Shown: in pieces, positions 1 through 8,214 of the stretch | Position numbering within the stretch: position 1 is the stretch's first letter | How the letters are laid out: each line of letters starts with the position of its first letter | Source: Pseudomonas turukhanskensis | GTDB taxonomy: Bacteria > Pseudomonadota > Gammaproteobacteria > Pseudomonadales > Pseudomonadaceae | Assembly (NCBI RefSeq): GCF_027922365.1 | Contig: NZ_BSFN01000022.1 | Location: 1 to 64,000, forward strand | DNA: 64,000 nucleotides | Reading direction: 5' to 3' | Notes under the pieces: model-generated | Seen by the model: only the letters and a program-made list of their open reading frames with translations | The model's database searches: none | What the model was told of the DNA's origin: nothing | Program-made: the position numbers and the translations under genes

Positions 1-2
1 GC

Positions 3-77
3 AAGCTGCTGCACATCGCCTATGGTGTACTCAAATCGGGACAACCCTTCGATGTGCAAAAGGCGCTTGCCCACTGA
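3..77 (+). CDS. C-terminal end of an IS110-type transposase (partial)
   Basis: An open frame enters from the left edge and ends at TGA 75-77, giving 24 residues that begin KLLHIAYGVLKSGQPFD. This resembles the extreme C-terminus of IS110/IS116-type transposases (pattern RKLLH..YGVLK...PFD). Only the tail is visible, so whether the element is intact to the left cannot be judged. It would mark the boundary of an insertion just upstream of the nucleobase permease. The family call is from memory of the motif and is moderate. Confidence 0.55.
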   Translation, partial: KLLHIAYGVLKSGQPFDVQKALAH

Positions 78-151
78 TGGGCAAGACGGTATCTACCGGC
101 CTCCCCTCTCTCCCCTACCTTCGTTTGGCGCCACTCGGCCGCCTATCAATT

Positions 152-161
152 TTGTGCACAA
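152..161. promoter_or_regulatory. perfect 10-bp palindrome in the permease upstream region
   Basis: TTGTGCACAA is a perfect palindrome about 150 bp before the permease start, inside an AT-rich stretch (roughly 145-205) that contrasts with the GC-rich surroundings. It could be an operator for a dimeric regulator of nucleobase uptake, but no regulator gene adjoins it and a 10-bp palindrome can arise by chance. Confidence 0.25.
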
Positions 162-311
162 TCCAAAATAAAATTGTTCCACATAGTGTCCACAAGTGAT
201 TATGATCGGCACATTCTGACCAGGTAGACAGCTTTCAAGCCTGGCGGATCAAGAGGGCAACACGCGGCCCTCTGAGCCCATGACCGAATAAAAACAATTG
301 GCAGGCTAACT

Positions 312-1778
312 ATGACAACCCCCGATAGCTCCACCCGCTCGGACCTCATCTACGGCCTGGACGACCGCCCGCACTTCAGCGCCGCGCTCTTTGCCGCTCT
401 GCAACACGTACTGGCCAGTTTTGTTGGCATCATCACCCCCACCCTGATCATCGGCGGCGCCCTGGGCCTGCAAAGTGAAGTGCCGTACCTGATCAGCATG
501 GCGCTGTTCGTGTCGGGCCTGGGTACGTTTATTCAGGCACGCCGTTTCGGCCCCATCGGCTCGGGCCTGTTGTGCCTGCAAGGCACCAGCTTTGCCTTTA
601 TCAGCGTGATTCTCAGCGCCGGGTTTCTGGTGAAGTCGCGTGGCGGCGGAACTGATGAAATTCTCTCGACGATTTTTGGTGTGTGCTTTTTTGCTGCCTT
701 TATCGAAGTGGCCCTCAGCCAATTCATTGGCAAGCTGCGCAAGCTGATCACCCCAGTGGTGACCGGCACCATCATCACCCTGATGGGCCTGTCGCTGATC
801 AAGGTGGCGGTTACCGATATGGCCGGCGGCTTCGGCGCGCCGGACCTGGGCGCCATGAGCAACCTGGGCCTGGCCTTTCTGGTGCTGGGCATCATCGTGG
901 TGCTGAACCGTTTCGATATTCCGATTCTGCGTCTGGCCGCCATCATCATCGGCCTGGGTATCGGCTTTGTGGTGGCCTGGGCCATGGGCAAAGTGGACTT
1001 CGCGGCCATGCCGGACGTGCCCGCCGTCAGCATTCCGGTGCCGTTCAAGTACGGTTTCTCGTTCGACTGGTATGCCTTTATTCCGGTGGCGGTGGTGTTT
1101 CTGATCACGCCGCTGGAAGCCGCTGGTGACCTCACGGCCAACTCGATGATTTCGCAGCAGCCGGTGCGCGGCCCGGTGTATATCCGCCGGATCAAGTCGG
1201 GCCTGTTGGCCGACGGCCTCAACTCGGCGATGGCAGCGTTGTTCAGCAGCATGCCGATGGTGACCTTTGCGCAGAACAACGGCGTGATTCAGCTGACCGG
1301 CGTGGCCAGCCGCTATGTGGCGTATTTCATTGCCGTGCTGCTGGTGTTGCTGGGCCTGTTCCCGATGGTGGGCGCGGTGCTGCAACTGATGCCCAAACCG
1401 GTATTGGGCGGCGCCACCTTGATTATGTTCGGCACAGTGGCTGTGGCCGGCATCAAGATCCTCTCCGAGGCTGGCCTGCACCGGCGCAATATGTTGATCG
1501 TGTCGATATCCCTGGGCCTGGGCCTGGGCGTCGCCGCCGTACCGGAAGTACTGCGCGAACTGCCAAGTGCCCTGCACAACATCTTCGAGTCGCCGATCAC
1601 CGTCGGGGCGTTTGCGGCCATCCTGCTGAATATCTTCCTGCCGGAGGAATACCTGGATGCCATCGAAGAAGACGAATTCGACCCGGAAGCCTCGATCGTT
1701 GAAGTGATGCAAAACCCAAGCAGCGAAGACATCGCCAACGACCTGGCCCGCGCCGGCAAAGTCAGCCTGCAACGCTGA
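312..1778 (+). CDS. nucleobase:cation symporter-2 (xanthine/uracil permease family)
   Basis: The 488-residue inner-membrane permease imports a purine or pyrimidine base with a cation. It has the many hydrophobic segments of the NCS2 family and the diagnostic motif QNNGVIQLTGVASRYV in the second half, closest to the XanQ/UapA-like xanthine and urate branch. The motif starts with Gln-Asn as in xanthine carriers, but substrate cannot be fixed by eye. A Tsx-like outer-membrane channel follows 118 bp downstream on the same strand, so the two probably carry the same class of substrate across both membranes. The acidic tail (AIEEDEFDPEAS) is an ordinary cytoplasmic end. The family call is firm; the substrate is inferred. 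Confidence 0.9.
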   Translation: MTTPDSSTRSDLIYGLDDRPHFSAALFAALQHVLASFVGIITPTLIIGGALGLQSEVPYLISMALFVSGLGTFIQARRFGPIGSGLLCLQGTSFAFISVILSAGFLVKSRGGGTDEILSTIFGVCFFAAFIEVALSQFIGKLRKLITPVVTGTIITLMGLSLIKVAVTDMAGGFGAPDLGAMSNLGLAFLVLGIIVVLNRFDIPILRLAAIIIGLGIGFVVAWAMGKVDFAAMPDVPAVSIPVPFKYGFSFDWYAFIPVAVVFLITPLEAAGDLTANSMISQQPVRGPVYIRRIKSGLLADGLNSAMAALFSSMPMVTFAQNNGVIQLTGVASRYVAYFIAVLLVLLGLFPMVGAVLQLMPKPVLGGATLIMFGTVAVAGIKILSEAGLHRRNMLIVSISLGLGLGVAAVPEVLRELPSALHNIFESPITVGAFAAILLNIFLPEEYLDAIEEDEFDPEASIVEVMQNPSSEDIANDLARAGKVSLQR

Positions 1779-1896
1779 TACGCCGGCCGCCCCTTCAACT
1801 CTCGTACCGCAACGCGCCCCAAACTGCCTGGTTTCGGGCGCTGTAGGGGCGCGAGCTGGAAAGCGCTGTAACCACCACAACAACAAGGAAAACCCA

Positions 1897-2709
1897 ATGA
1901 ACCTGAAGCATTTGCCGCACTGCCTCGCTCTGACTGCCGGTCTGTTCACTGGTAGCCAGGCTGCGTTGGCGGATGACCTGCTGCAATGGCAGAACAACAG
2001 CCTGACCTACCTGTATGGCCAGGATTTCAAGGTCAACCCTGAAATCCAGCAAACCGTAACCTTCGAGCACGCTGACGGCTGGAAATACGGCGATAACTTC
2101 CTTTTCATCGACAAGATTTTCTACAACGGCAAAGCCGACCCAGGCGTTGGCAACAACACCTACTACGGCGAATTCAGCCCGCGTCTGTCGCTAGGCAAGA
2201 TCACCGGCGAAAAAATCGCGTTCGGCCCGGTCACCGACGTATTGCTGGCCATGACCTATGAGTTTGGTGAAGGCGATGTGGAGTCCTATCTGATCGGTCC
2301 GGGCTTCGACCTGGCCATTCCGGGCTTCGACTTCTTCCAGATCAACTTCTACAACCGTCAAACCGATGGCAACCGCCCAGGCGACGACGTGTGGCAAATC
2401 ACCCCGGCCTGGAGCTACACCATTCCAGTGGGCGATTCCGACATCCTGATCGACGGCTTTATGGACTGGGTCGTGGACAACGACGAAAACGCCCGTGGCA
2501 CGTACCACGCCAACCTGCACTTCAACCCGCAGATCAAATACGACTTGGGTAAAGCGTTGAACTGGGGCGCCAAACAGTTGTACGTCGGTATCGAATACGA
2601 CTACTGGAAAGACAAGTACGGCATCGACAACGACAGCTTCCTGGGCGACGAGATCCTCGACGGCACCAACCAGAACACCGCCAGCCTGCTGGTGAAAGTG
2701 CACTTCTGA
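1897..2709 (+). CDS. Tsx-like nucleoside-specific outer-membrane channel
   Basis: The 270-residue protein has an N-terminal signal peptide (cleavage likely after ...GSQAALA, residues about 18-25). A beta-rich mature part follows, ending in a C-terminal aromatic residue (VKVHF), the usual signature for insertion by the BAM machinery. Sequences such as WQNNSLTYLYGQ, GEFSPRLSLGK and YEFGEGD match the Tsx/OmpK-type channel family that passes nucleosides and bases. It lies behind the NCS2 permease and is followed by a strong intrinsic terminator, so permease plus channel form a two-gene uptake unit. SD-like AAGGAAA precedes the ATG. Exact substrate is inferred from the neighbour. Confidence 0.82.
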   Translation: MNLKHLPHCLALTAGLFTGSQAALADDLLQWQNNSLTYLYGQDFKVNPEIQQTVTFEHADGWKYGDNFLFIDKIFYNGKADPGVGNNTYYGEFSPRLSLGKITGEKIAFGPVTDVLLAMTYEFGEGDVESYLIGPGFDLAIPGFDFFQINFYNRQTDGNRPGDDVWQITPAWSYTIPVGDSDILIDGFMDWVVDNDENARGTYHANLHFNPQIKYDLGKALNWGAKQLYVGIEYDYWKDKYGIDNDSFLGDEILDGTNQNTASLLVKVHF

Positions 2710-2771
2710 TGCACATCTGATTGGTCTGTGAGGTGCGAATGACCGCTGGGTAGGCGGTGTCATTCGGCCAC

Positions 2772-2808
2772 GGGGCGAACCGGCTTATGGACGGTTCGCC
2801 CCTTTTTT
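2772..2808 (+). terminator. intrinsic terminator after the Tsx-like gene
   Basis: An 11-bp perfect stem (GGGGCGAACCG paired with CGGTTCGCCCC, loop of 9) is followed directly by TTTTTT. It closes the permease/channel transcription unit 62 bp after the stop codon. Confidence 0.9.
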
Positions 2809-2901
2809 GTTGCGCTGCACATCTTGCGCAGCGCAGCCCAACATCTGCCCCTCAATGCCTGCTAGCCTTGACGCTTCGAACCACAAAGTGAGGGAAGCAC
2901 T

Positions 2902-3378
2902 TTGAAACTGGCCGCCATCGTTCTGATTCTCTTGCCTGCATGTGCCCAGGCCCAGGTGTACAAATGCGTCGCCAGCGACGGCAGCACCAGCTACGCCACC
3001 GTGCCCTGCCCAGCCGGCAGCGGCGAAACCACCCGCATCATCGAACCGGTACCGCCTAGCGGCGTGCTGAATATTCCGGCACTCGCGCCACCTGCAAGCG
3101 CAGACTCGACAACCGAGAACGCAGACGCTTCCGCCGAGACCACCGACGAAGCCCCGCAAGCCCCCACTGTCACCGGCATCACCGTGATCGAAGACAGCGA
3201 AGAAGCCAGCCGCGAGCAGAAACGCACGCTGATGCGCGAAGAAGCAGAGCAGCACAAGAAAGATATGTACGACCAGGACCTGCGCAAGAAAGAGAACCAG
3301 CAGCGTCAGGAAGAATATCGGCAGCGGCAGGAACGCGAGCGCAACACCAACATAAATAACAGCAACACCACCCGGTAA
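2902..3378 (+). CDS. DUF4124-domain secreted protein
   Basis: The 158-residue protein has a short signal peptide (about residues 1-18, ending ACAQA). The domain after it, starting QVYKCVASDGSTSYATVPC, is the DUF4124 pattern with its two cysteines. The rest is low-complexity: an Ala/Pro/Glu-rich linker, then a highly charged Gln/Arg/Glu-rich helical stretch (about 100-150) that looks like coiled coil. The start is TTG at 2902, preceded by GAGGGA at good spacing; no in-frame ATG fits. Function is unknown for this family. It converges on the LysR gene with only 14 bp between stops. Confidence 0.72.
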   Translation: MKLAAIVLILLPACAQAQVYKCVASDGSTSYATVPCPAGSGETTRIIEPVPPSGVLNIPALAPPASADSTTENADASAETTDEAPQAPTVTGITVIEDSEEASREQKRTLMREEAEQHKKDMYDQDLRKKENQQRQEEYRQRQERERNTNINNSNTTR

Positions 3379-3392
3379 GCCCCGCCACCGCC

Positions 3393-4277
3393 CTATTTCG
3401 CTGCTTCGGCTATCAACCACTGCTTGAGCGCCTGCACCGCCGGGCGCAGCGTGGCGCCTTGCGGGTGCACCACGTAATAGCCTTTGCTCAGGTGCAAGCG
3501 GTCGCTGAATGGCTCTATCAGGCTACCGTCCGCGACCTCCTCTTCGGTCAGCAACGAACTGGTGAGCAGCACCCCCTGGTGCCGGCTCGCAGCTTCGATC
3601 GCCACCAGCGACTGATCGAAATACAACCCCGGGATGGCTGCTTGCCCGTTGGGCGACAAGCCGCTGAAACGCTGCAGCCAGTTTTCCCAATGCGGGTGCA
3701 GGGTGTTGTGCAGCAGCGTGGTTTTGCTGATGTCGGCGCTGGTGCGCAGGTTCAGGCGCTCGGCGTACTGCGGGCTGCAGTAGACGCGCGCATCGTCCAT
3801 ACAGAGCAAGTGCGCCTCAAGCGTCGAGTCATTGCCATCGAAATAGCGCACGGCCAGGTCCACCGGCTCGACATTGAAGTCCACCACGGCCGCAGATGAA
3901 TTGAGGTGCAGCGCCACCTCGGGGTTATGCGCGACAAAACCGGACATGCGCCGAGCAAACCAGCGCGCGGCAAAGCTGGGCGGCATATTGACCCATACGC
4001 CATTGCTGCGGCTGTCACGCAGTAACCGGCTGGCGCTGCTGATCTGCGCCAGCGCCGGCTGGATGCGCGCCCAATACGCCAAGCCATCGGCAGTGGGCTG
4101 CAACTGGCGAATATGGCGGGTGAACAGGCTGATGCCCAGCCATTCTTCGAGCTTGCGAATTTGCTGGCCGACGGCGCCGGGCGTCACGTTCAGCTCCTCG
4201 GCGGCAAGAGAAAAACTATTCTCGCGCATGGCAATATCGAAGTAATGCAAGGCCTTTAGCGGCGGCATCTGGCTCAT
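3393..4277 (-). CDS. LysR-family transcriptional regulator (GcvA-like)
   Basis: The 294-residue protein has an N-terminal winged helix-turn-helix (PPLKALHYFDIAMRENSFSLAAEELNVTPGAVGQQIRKLE) and a C-terminal periplasmic-binding-fold sensor domain. The opening PPLKAL.YFD is typical of the GcvA subgroup. The ATG at 4277 was chosen; an in-frame TTG at 4298 would add 7 residues. The gene is divergent from the DMT transporter, whose ATG is 100 bp away, so it probably controls that transporter and itself from the shared region. The effector is unknown. Confidence 0.88.
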   Translation of the reverse strand: MSQMPPLKALHYFDIAMRENSFSLAAEELNVTPGAVGQQIRKLEEWLGISLFTRHIRQLQPTADGLAYWARIQPALAQISSASRLLRDSRSNGVWVNMPPSFAARWFARRMSGFVAHNPEVALHLNSSAAVVDFNVEPVDLAVRYFDGNDSTLEAHLLCMDDARVYCSPQYAERLNLRTSADISKTTLLHNTLHPHWENWLQRFSGLSPNGQAAIPGLYFDQSLVAIEAASRHQGVLLTSSLLTEEEVADGSLIEPFSDRLHLSKGYYVVHPQGATLRPAVQALKQWLIAEAAK

Positions 4278-4377
4278 GGTGAAGTTTTTCTCTTGCAAGG
4301 CGGATTCTTAATCGGTTGTAGCACGGCGCTGGGAGCCCAGACAATTGCGCCACCTCGCTTACCCGGACACCCTCGCC

Positions 4378-5271
4378 ATGAAGTTCCTCAGCAAACACAT
4401 CGCCTACGTCGCCTTTGCTCTGCTGGGGCTGATCTGGGGGACCAACTTTATCTTCACCAAATGGGCCTCGGCCCTGATCAGCGCCGAGCAGATCGTGTTG
4501 CTGCGGGTGCTGTTCGGCTTTGTGCCACTGCTGATTGTGGCGCTGGCGCGGCGCGCCCTGAGTTGGGCGCACCTGCGTTACGCCCACCACTTTCTGGCCA
4601 TGGCACTGATGGCCACCGCGCTCTACTACTACGCCTATGCCAAGGGCGCATCGCTGTTGCTATCGAGCGTGGCCGGTATGCTGAGCGGGGCGATTCCGTT
4701 GTTCACCTTTGCCTGTGCGTTTGTGTTTCTGCGTGAGGAGCCGCTGAACCGGCACACGGCGCTGGGCGTGTTATTCGGCTTTGCCGGCGTATTGATGATC
4801 GCCCGGCCGTGGCAAGCAGCCGGGCTGAATATCGATGGCGTGTTGTATATGGTGGCGGGCTCGTTGTGTGTGGGCTGCTCGTTTGTGTATGCCAAGCGTT
4901 TTCTTACCGGCCTGCCCATTACGCCGTTGGCGCTGTGCACCTACCAGATCGGCACGGCGCTGGTGTTGATCGCGCTGGTCACGCACCTCGACGGCATCGG
5001 TCGCATCACCACCGACACCCGCGCCATGCTCGGTTTGTCGTTGGGCCTTGGGCTACTCGGCACCGGCGTGGCGTATATCCTCTATTACTTCATCGTGCAG
5101 AAGCTGGGCGCGGTAAAAGCCTCGGCGGTGACCTATATTCCACCGGTGATTGCGCTGTTGATCGGCGTATTTCTGGCCCATGAGCCGGTAAAGGCTCAGG
5201 ACCTGATCGCGGTGGCGGCGATTCTGGGTGGCGTTTATATCCTCCAGACCGGCCGGCGCGTGCCGGCGTAG
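4378..5271 (+). CDS. EamA-type drug/metabolite (DMT) transporter
   Basis: The 297-residue membrane protein consists of two EamA repeats of five hydrophobic helices each. The first begins AFALLGLIWGTNFIFTKWAS and the second follows residue ~150, the standard ten-helix DMT layout. Such proteins usually export amino acids, metabolites or drugs; substrate cannot be read from sequence. The ATG at 4378 matches the usual family start, whereas an upstream in-frame TTG (4345) would add 11 unconserved residues. It is divergent from the LysR gene, its likely regulator. The stop codon TAG is formed by the first bases of a repeat element (see 5268-5356). Confidence 0.87.
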   Translation: MKFLSKHIAYVAFALLGLIWGTNFIFTKWASALISAEQIVLLRVLFGFVPLLIVALARRALSWAHLRYAHHFLAMALMATALYYYAYAKGASLLLSSVAGMLSGAIPLFTFACAFVFLREEPLNRHTALGVLFGFAGVLMIARPWQAAGLNIDGVLYMVAGSLCVGCSFVYAKRFLTGLPITPLALCTYQIGTALVLIALVTHLDGIGRITTDTRAMLGLSLGLGLLGTGVAYILYYFIVQKLGAVKASAVTYIPPVIALLIGVFLAHEPVKAQDLIAVAAILGGVYILQTGRRVPA

Positions 5272-5356
5272 GGCGAATATCCGCTCGCGGATATCCGCCA
5301 TTGCAATCTGGTGTCATGCGCCACGGCGGATATCGCCCATGGCGATTTCGCCCTAC
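5268..5356. repeat. palindromic intergenic repeat, copy A (GTAGGGCG type)
   Basis: The 89-bp element begins GTAGGGCGAATATC and ends GGCGATTTCGCCCTAC, so its ends are inverted repeats. Inside are further inverted blocks (GCGGATATC). It shares ends and inner motifs with the element at 7058-7142. Its first bases contain the TAG stop of the transporter gene. This is consistent with a REP/MITE-like family. Confidence 0.7.
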
Positions 5357-5444
5357 ATCCCACGGGGCATTATTGATGGGGCTATAATCGCCGCCTCGTG
5401 AAAAAGCTGCCGGGTTACCTCCGGCCCTGATACTGGAACGCCCC

Positions 5445-7061
5445 ATGTTACGAATCACCGAATTCAAGCTGCCTATCGACCACAGCGACGAGGCCCTGCG
5501 CCCTGCCCTGGTTCAACGCCTGGGCCTTGCCGATAGCGAACTGCTGGACTTCACCCTGTTCAAGCGCAGCTACGACGCGCGGAAAAAATCCGCCGAACTG
5601 TGCTTTATCTACACCATCGATTTCGCTGTCGCCGATGAAGCCGCGCTGCTGAAAAAATTCAGCGACGACCGCCATATCAGCGTCGCCCCGGATACCTCGT
5701 ACAAATTCGTCGGCCAGGCTCCTGAGCAATTGGCCGAGCGCCCGTTAGTGGTCGGCTTCGGCCCGTGCGGCATCTTCGCCGCCTTGCTGCTGGCGCAGAT
5801 GGGATTCAAGCCCATCGTGCTGGAACGCGGTAAAGAAGTACGCCAGCGCACCAAAGACACTTGGGGCCTGTGGCGCAAAAGCGTGCTCAACCCCGAGTCC
5901 AACGTGCAGTTTGGTGAAGGCGGCGCGGGTACCTTCTCCGACGGCAAGCTCTACAGCCAGATCAAAGACCCTAAATTCCTCGGCCGCAAAGTGCTGCACG
6001 AGTTCGTCAAGGCCGGCGCGCCGGAAGAGATTCAGTACGTCAACAAACCCCATATCGGCACCTTCCGCCTCACCGGCGTAGTGGCCGATATGCGCGAGCA
6101 GATCATTGCCCTCGGCGGTGAAGTGCGCTTCGAGCAGCGCGTGACCGATGTGCAGATCGAAGACGGCCAGCTCACCGGCGTCACCCTGGCCAGCGGCGAG
6201 CAAATCCACAGTCGCCACGTGATTCTGGCCCTCGGCCACAGCGCCCGTGACACCTTCCGCATGCTGCACAGCCGCGACGTATTTATGGAAGCCAAGCCCT
6301 TCTCGGTGGGTTTCCGTATCGAGCATCCACAGTCATTGATCGACCAGGCGCGCCTCGGCCGTTTCGCCGGCCACCCGAAAATCGGCGCCGCCGACTACAA
6401 GCTGGTGCACCACGCCAAGAACGGCCGTTCGGTGTACAGCTTCTGCATGTGCCCGGGCGGCACCGTGGTGGCCGCCACCTCCGAGCCGGAGCGCGTGGTC
6501 ACCAACGGCATGAGCCAATACTCGCGTAACGAGCGCAATGCCAACTCCGGCATCGTGGTCGGCATTACCCCGGAGGTGGATTACCCCGGCGGCCCGTTGG
6601 CCGGCGTAGAGTTGCAGGAGCGTTTGGAGTCGCACGCCTATGTGATGGGCGGGCGCAACTACAACGCGCCGGGGCAATTGGTCGGTGACTTTATTGCTGG
6701 CAAGCCGACCACCGCCCTGGGCAGCGTCGAGCCGTCGTACAAGCCCGGCATCAACCTCATGGACCTGGCCGACGCCCTGCCCGCCTTCGCCATCGAAGCC
6801 ATCCGTGAAGCACTGCCGGCGTTCGACAAGCAGATCAAGGGCTTTGCCATGCACGACGCGGTGCTCACCGGCATCGAAACCCGCACTTCATCGCCGCTGC
6901 GCATTACCCGTGGCGATGACCTGCAAAGCCTGAACGTGCGCGGCTTGTTCCCGGCCGGTGAAGGCGCCGGCTATGCCGGTGGCATTCTCTCCGCCGGGGT
7001 CGACGGCATTCGCATTGCCGAGGCGGTAGCGCGGGATATTCTTGGAATTCAGGAGGCGTAG
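5445..7061 (+). CDS. FAD-dependent dehydrogenase (COG2509-type oxidoreductase)
   Basis: The 538-residue flavoprotein has an N-terminal extension (about 1-95) followed by an FAD-binding Rossmann fold, with GFGPCG at residues 104-109 and the acidic strand end IVLERGK near 124-130. A second flavin-contact motif (NVRGLFPAGEGAGYAGG) lies near the C-terminus. Length and layout match the widely conserved uncharacterised NAD(P)/FAD-dependent oxidoreductases; the substrate is unknown. A TATAAT hexamer at 5383-5388 could be its -10 box. It seems to stand alone. Its TAG stop, like that of the transporter before it, is the first triplet of a GTAGGGCG repeat. Confidence 0.82.
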   Translation: MLRITEFKLPIDHSDEALRPALVQRLGLADSELLDFTLFKRSYDARKKSAELCFIYTIDFAVADEAALLKKFSDDRHISVAPDTSYKFVGQAPEQLAERPLVVGFGPCGIFAALLLAQMGFKPIVLERGKEVRQRTKDTWGLWRKSVLNPESNVQFGEGGAGTFSDGKLYSQIKDPKFLGRKVLHEFVKAGAPEEIQYVNKPHIGTFRLTGVVADMREQIIALGGEVRFEQRVTDVQIEDGQLTGVTLASGEQIHSRHVILALGHSARDTFRMLHSRDVFMEAKPFSVGFRIEHPQSLIDQARLGRFAGHPKIGAADYKLVHHAKNGRSVYSFCMCPGGTVVAATSEPERVVTNGMSQYSRNERNANSGIVVGITPEVDYPGGPLAGVELQERLESHAYVMGGRNYNAPGQLVGDFIAGKPTTALGSVEPSYKPGINLMDLADALPAFAIEAIREALPAFDKQIKGFAMHDAVLTGIETRTSSPLRITRGDDLQSLNVRGLFPAGEGAGYAGGILSAGVDGIRIAEAVARDILGIQEA

Positions 7062-7142
7062 GGCGAATACCGCAGGTATCCGCCGTGGCGGCGTTCGCGC
7101 CAACGCATAATGGCGGATACCCACGGCGGGTATTTGCCCTAC
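7058..7142. repeat. palindromic intergenic repeat, copy B (GTAGGGCG type)
   Basis: The 85-bp element begins GTAGGGCGAATACC and ends GGGTATTTGCCCTAC. It is related to 5268-5356 by its terminal inverted repeats and GGTATCCGCC/GGCGGATACC inner blocks. It fills the whole space between two convergent genes. Both of their stop codons are TAG triplets inside its two ends (7059-7061 plus strand, 7141-7139 minus strand). Confidence 0.75.
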
Positions 7143-8077
7143 GAAGCCGGTCCCACCAACGCCGACAATCGCTTCTCCAGCCCCAACGCCTTGAACCGCT
7201 CCACCACAAAATCCACAAATACCCGGGTCTTCTGCGGCAGCAGTTTTTGCCCGGCGAAGTACAACGTGGTGGCGCCGGTATCCACATACCAATCCGGCAG
7301 CACGCGCTGCACCGTCCCCCTCTCCAGATACGGCAACGCATGGGCCACGCTGACCAGGGCGATGCCCAGGCCGATCTGTGCCGCCGCGCAGGCAGCCTCG
7401 GGGTCGCTCAGGGTCATGCGCGGCTGGATATCGATAGGCGCCAGCAGGCCGTCGCGATTGCGTAGCGTCCAGGGCCGCACCCGACCGGTTTGCGGGGAGC
7501 GGATAAGAATGCCGGCATGGGCGGCCAGGTCGGCCGGCGAGTTCAACCTCGGGGCAGTTTCCAGGTAGGCCTTGGAGGCCAACAGCACCCGGTGCGCCGG
7601 TGCCAGCTCGCGCGCCACCACGCCCAGCGGCAAATCGAAACCACCGCCCACCGCCGCATCGAAGCCATCGGCAATCAAGTCCACCGGGCGGTTATCGAAA
7701 TGCCAGTCGGGCACTACGCGCGGGTAGCGTTTAAGAAACTCACCCAGCAGCGGCACCATATATTCGCGGCCGAACGACAGCCCCATGCTCACCTTCAAGG
7801 TGCCGGCCGGCTGGCTTTTAAGGCTGGTCAGATTGCCCATCGCCAGTTGCAGGGTGCTTAAGCCGCCCGCGGCTTCGGCCAGAAAATATTCACCGGCCTC
7901 CGTCAGGCTGAGCTTGCGGGTACTACGCTGGAACAGCCGCACATCCAGGCTGTCTTCCAGCCGGGCGACGTTCTTGCCCACCGCCGCCGGGGTCAACCCT
8001 AGGCGCCGCGCGGCCTGGGCAAAGCTGCCGGCCTCGGCACTCCGAATAAAACACTCGATGCAGTTGAGCGTGTCCAT
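7139..8077 (-). CDS. LysR-family transcriptional regulator
   Basis: The 312-residue protein has the N-terminal HTH (MDTLNCIECFIRSAEAGSFAQAARRLG, with TPAAVGKNVARLE as recognition helix) and a substrate-sensing C-terminal domain. It belongs to the large group of LysR proteins next to oxidoreductases. It is divergent from the SDR gene with 137 bp between starts, and a nested inverted repeat lies in that gap. The ATG at 8077 fits the family start; another ATG at 8089 would add four residues. Its stop codon lies inside the adjacent repeat. Regulation of the SDR gene is inferred. Confidence 0.88.
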   Translation of the reverse strand: MDTLNCIECFIRSAEAGSFAQAARRLGLTPAAVGKNVARLEDSLDVRLFQRSTRKLSLTEAGEYFLAEAAGGLSTLQLAMGNLTSLKSQPAGTLKVSMGLSFGREYMVPLLGEFLKRYPRVVPDWHFDNRPVDLIADGFDAAVGGGFDLPLGVVARELAPAHRVLLASKAYLETAPRLNSPADLAAHAGILIRSPQTGRVRPWTLRNRDGLLAPIDIQPRMTLSDPEAACAAAQIGLGIALVSVAHALPYLERGTVQRVLPDWYVDTGATTLYFAGQKLLPQKTRVFVDFVVERFKALGLEKRLSALVGPAS

Positions 8078-8108
8078 GGTCGATTCCATACCGTTTGGAT
8101 CGAAAGCA

Positions 8109-8151
8109 TATCCGTATTACCAGCTATTCGCAGGGTAATTAGCTGCGGATA
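8109..8151. promoter_or_regulatory. nested inverted repeats, probable LysR operator
   Basis: The outer pair is TATCCG (8109-8114) and CGGATA (8146-8151). The inner pair is ATTACC (8116-8121) and GGTAAT (8134-8139), with 12 bp between. Both are perfect. They lie in the divergent promoter region between the LysR gene and the SDR gene, the expected place and form (dyads containing T-N11-A) for LysR-type binding sites. Confidence 0.55.
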
Positions 8152-8214
8152 CTAGCCCCAACACCAAACGACACACCCTTAACGCTTCCCCCCTAACGAA
8201 CTTTGGAGAACACC

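Noticed and set aside
306..1997. A 563-codon open frame on the minus strand opposite the permease
   Set aside because: It is rich in His, Gln, Arg and Ala without domain pattern, as expected from the reverse of a GC-rich membrane-protein gene, and it overlaps a clearly real permease and the start of the channel gene.
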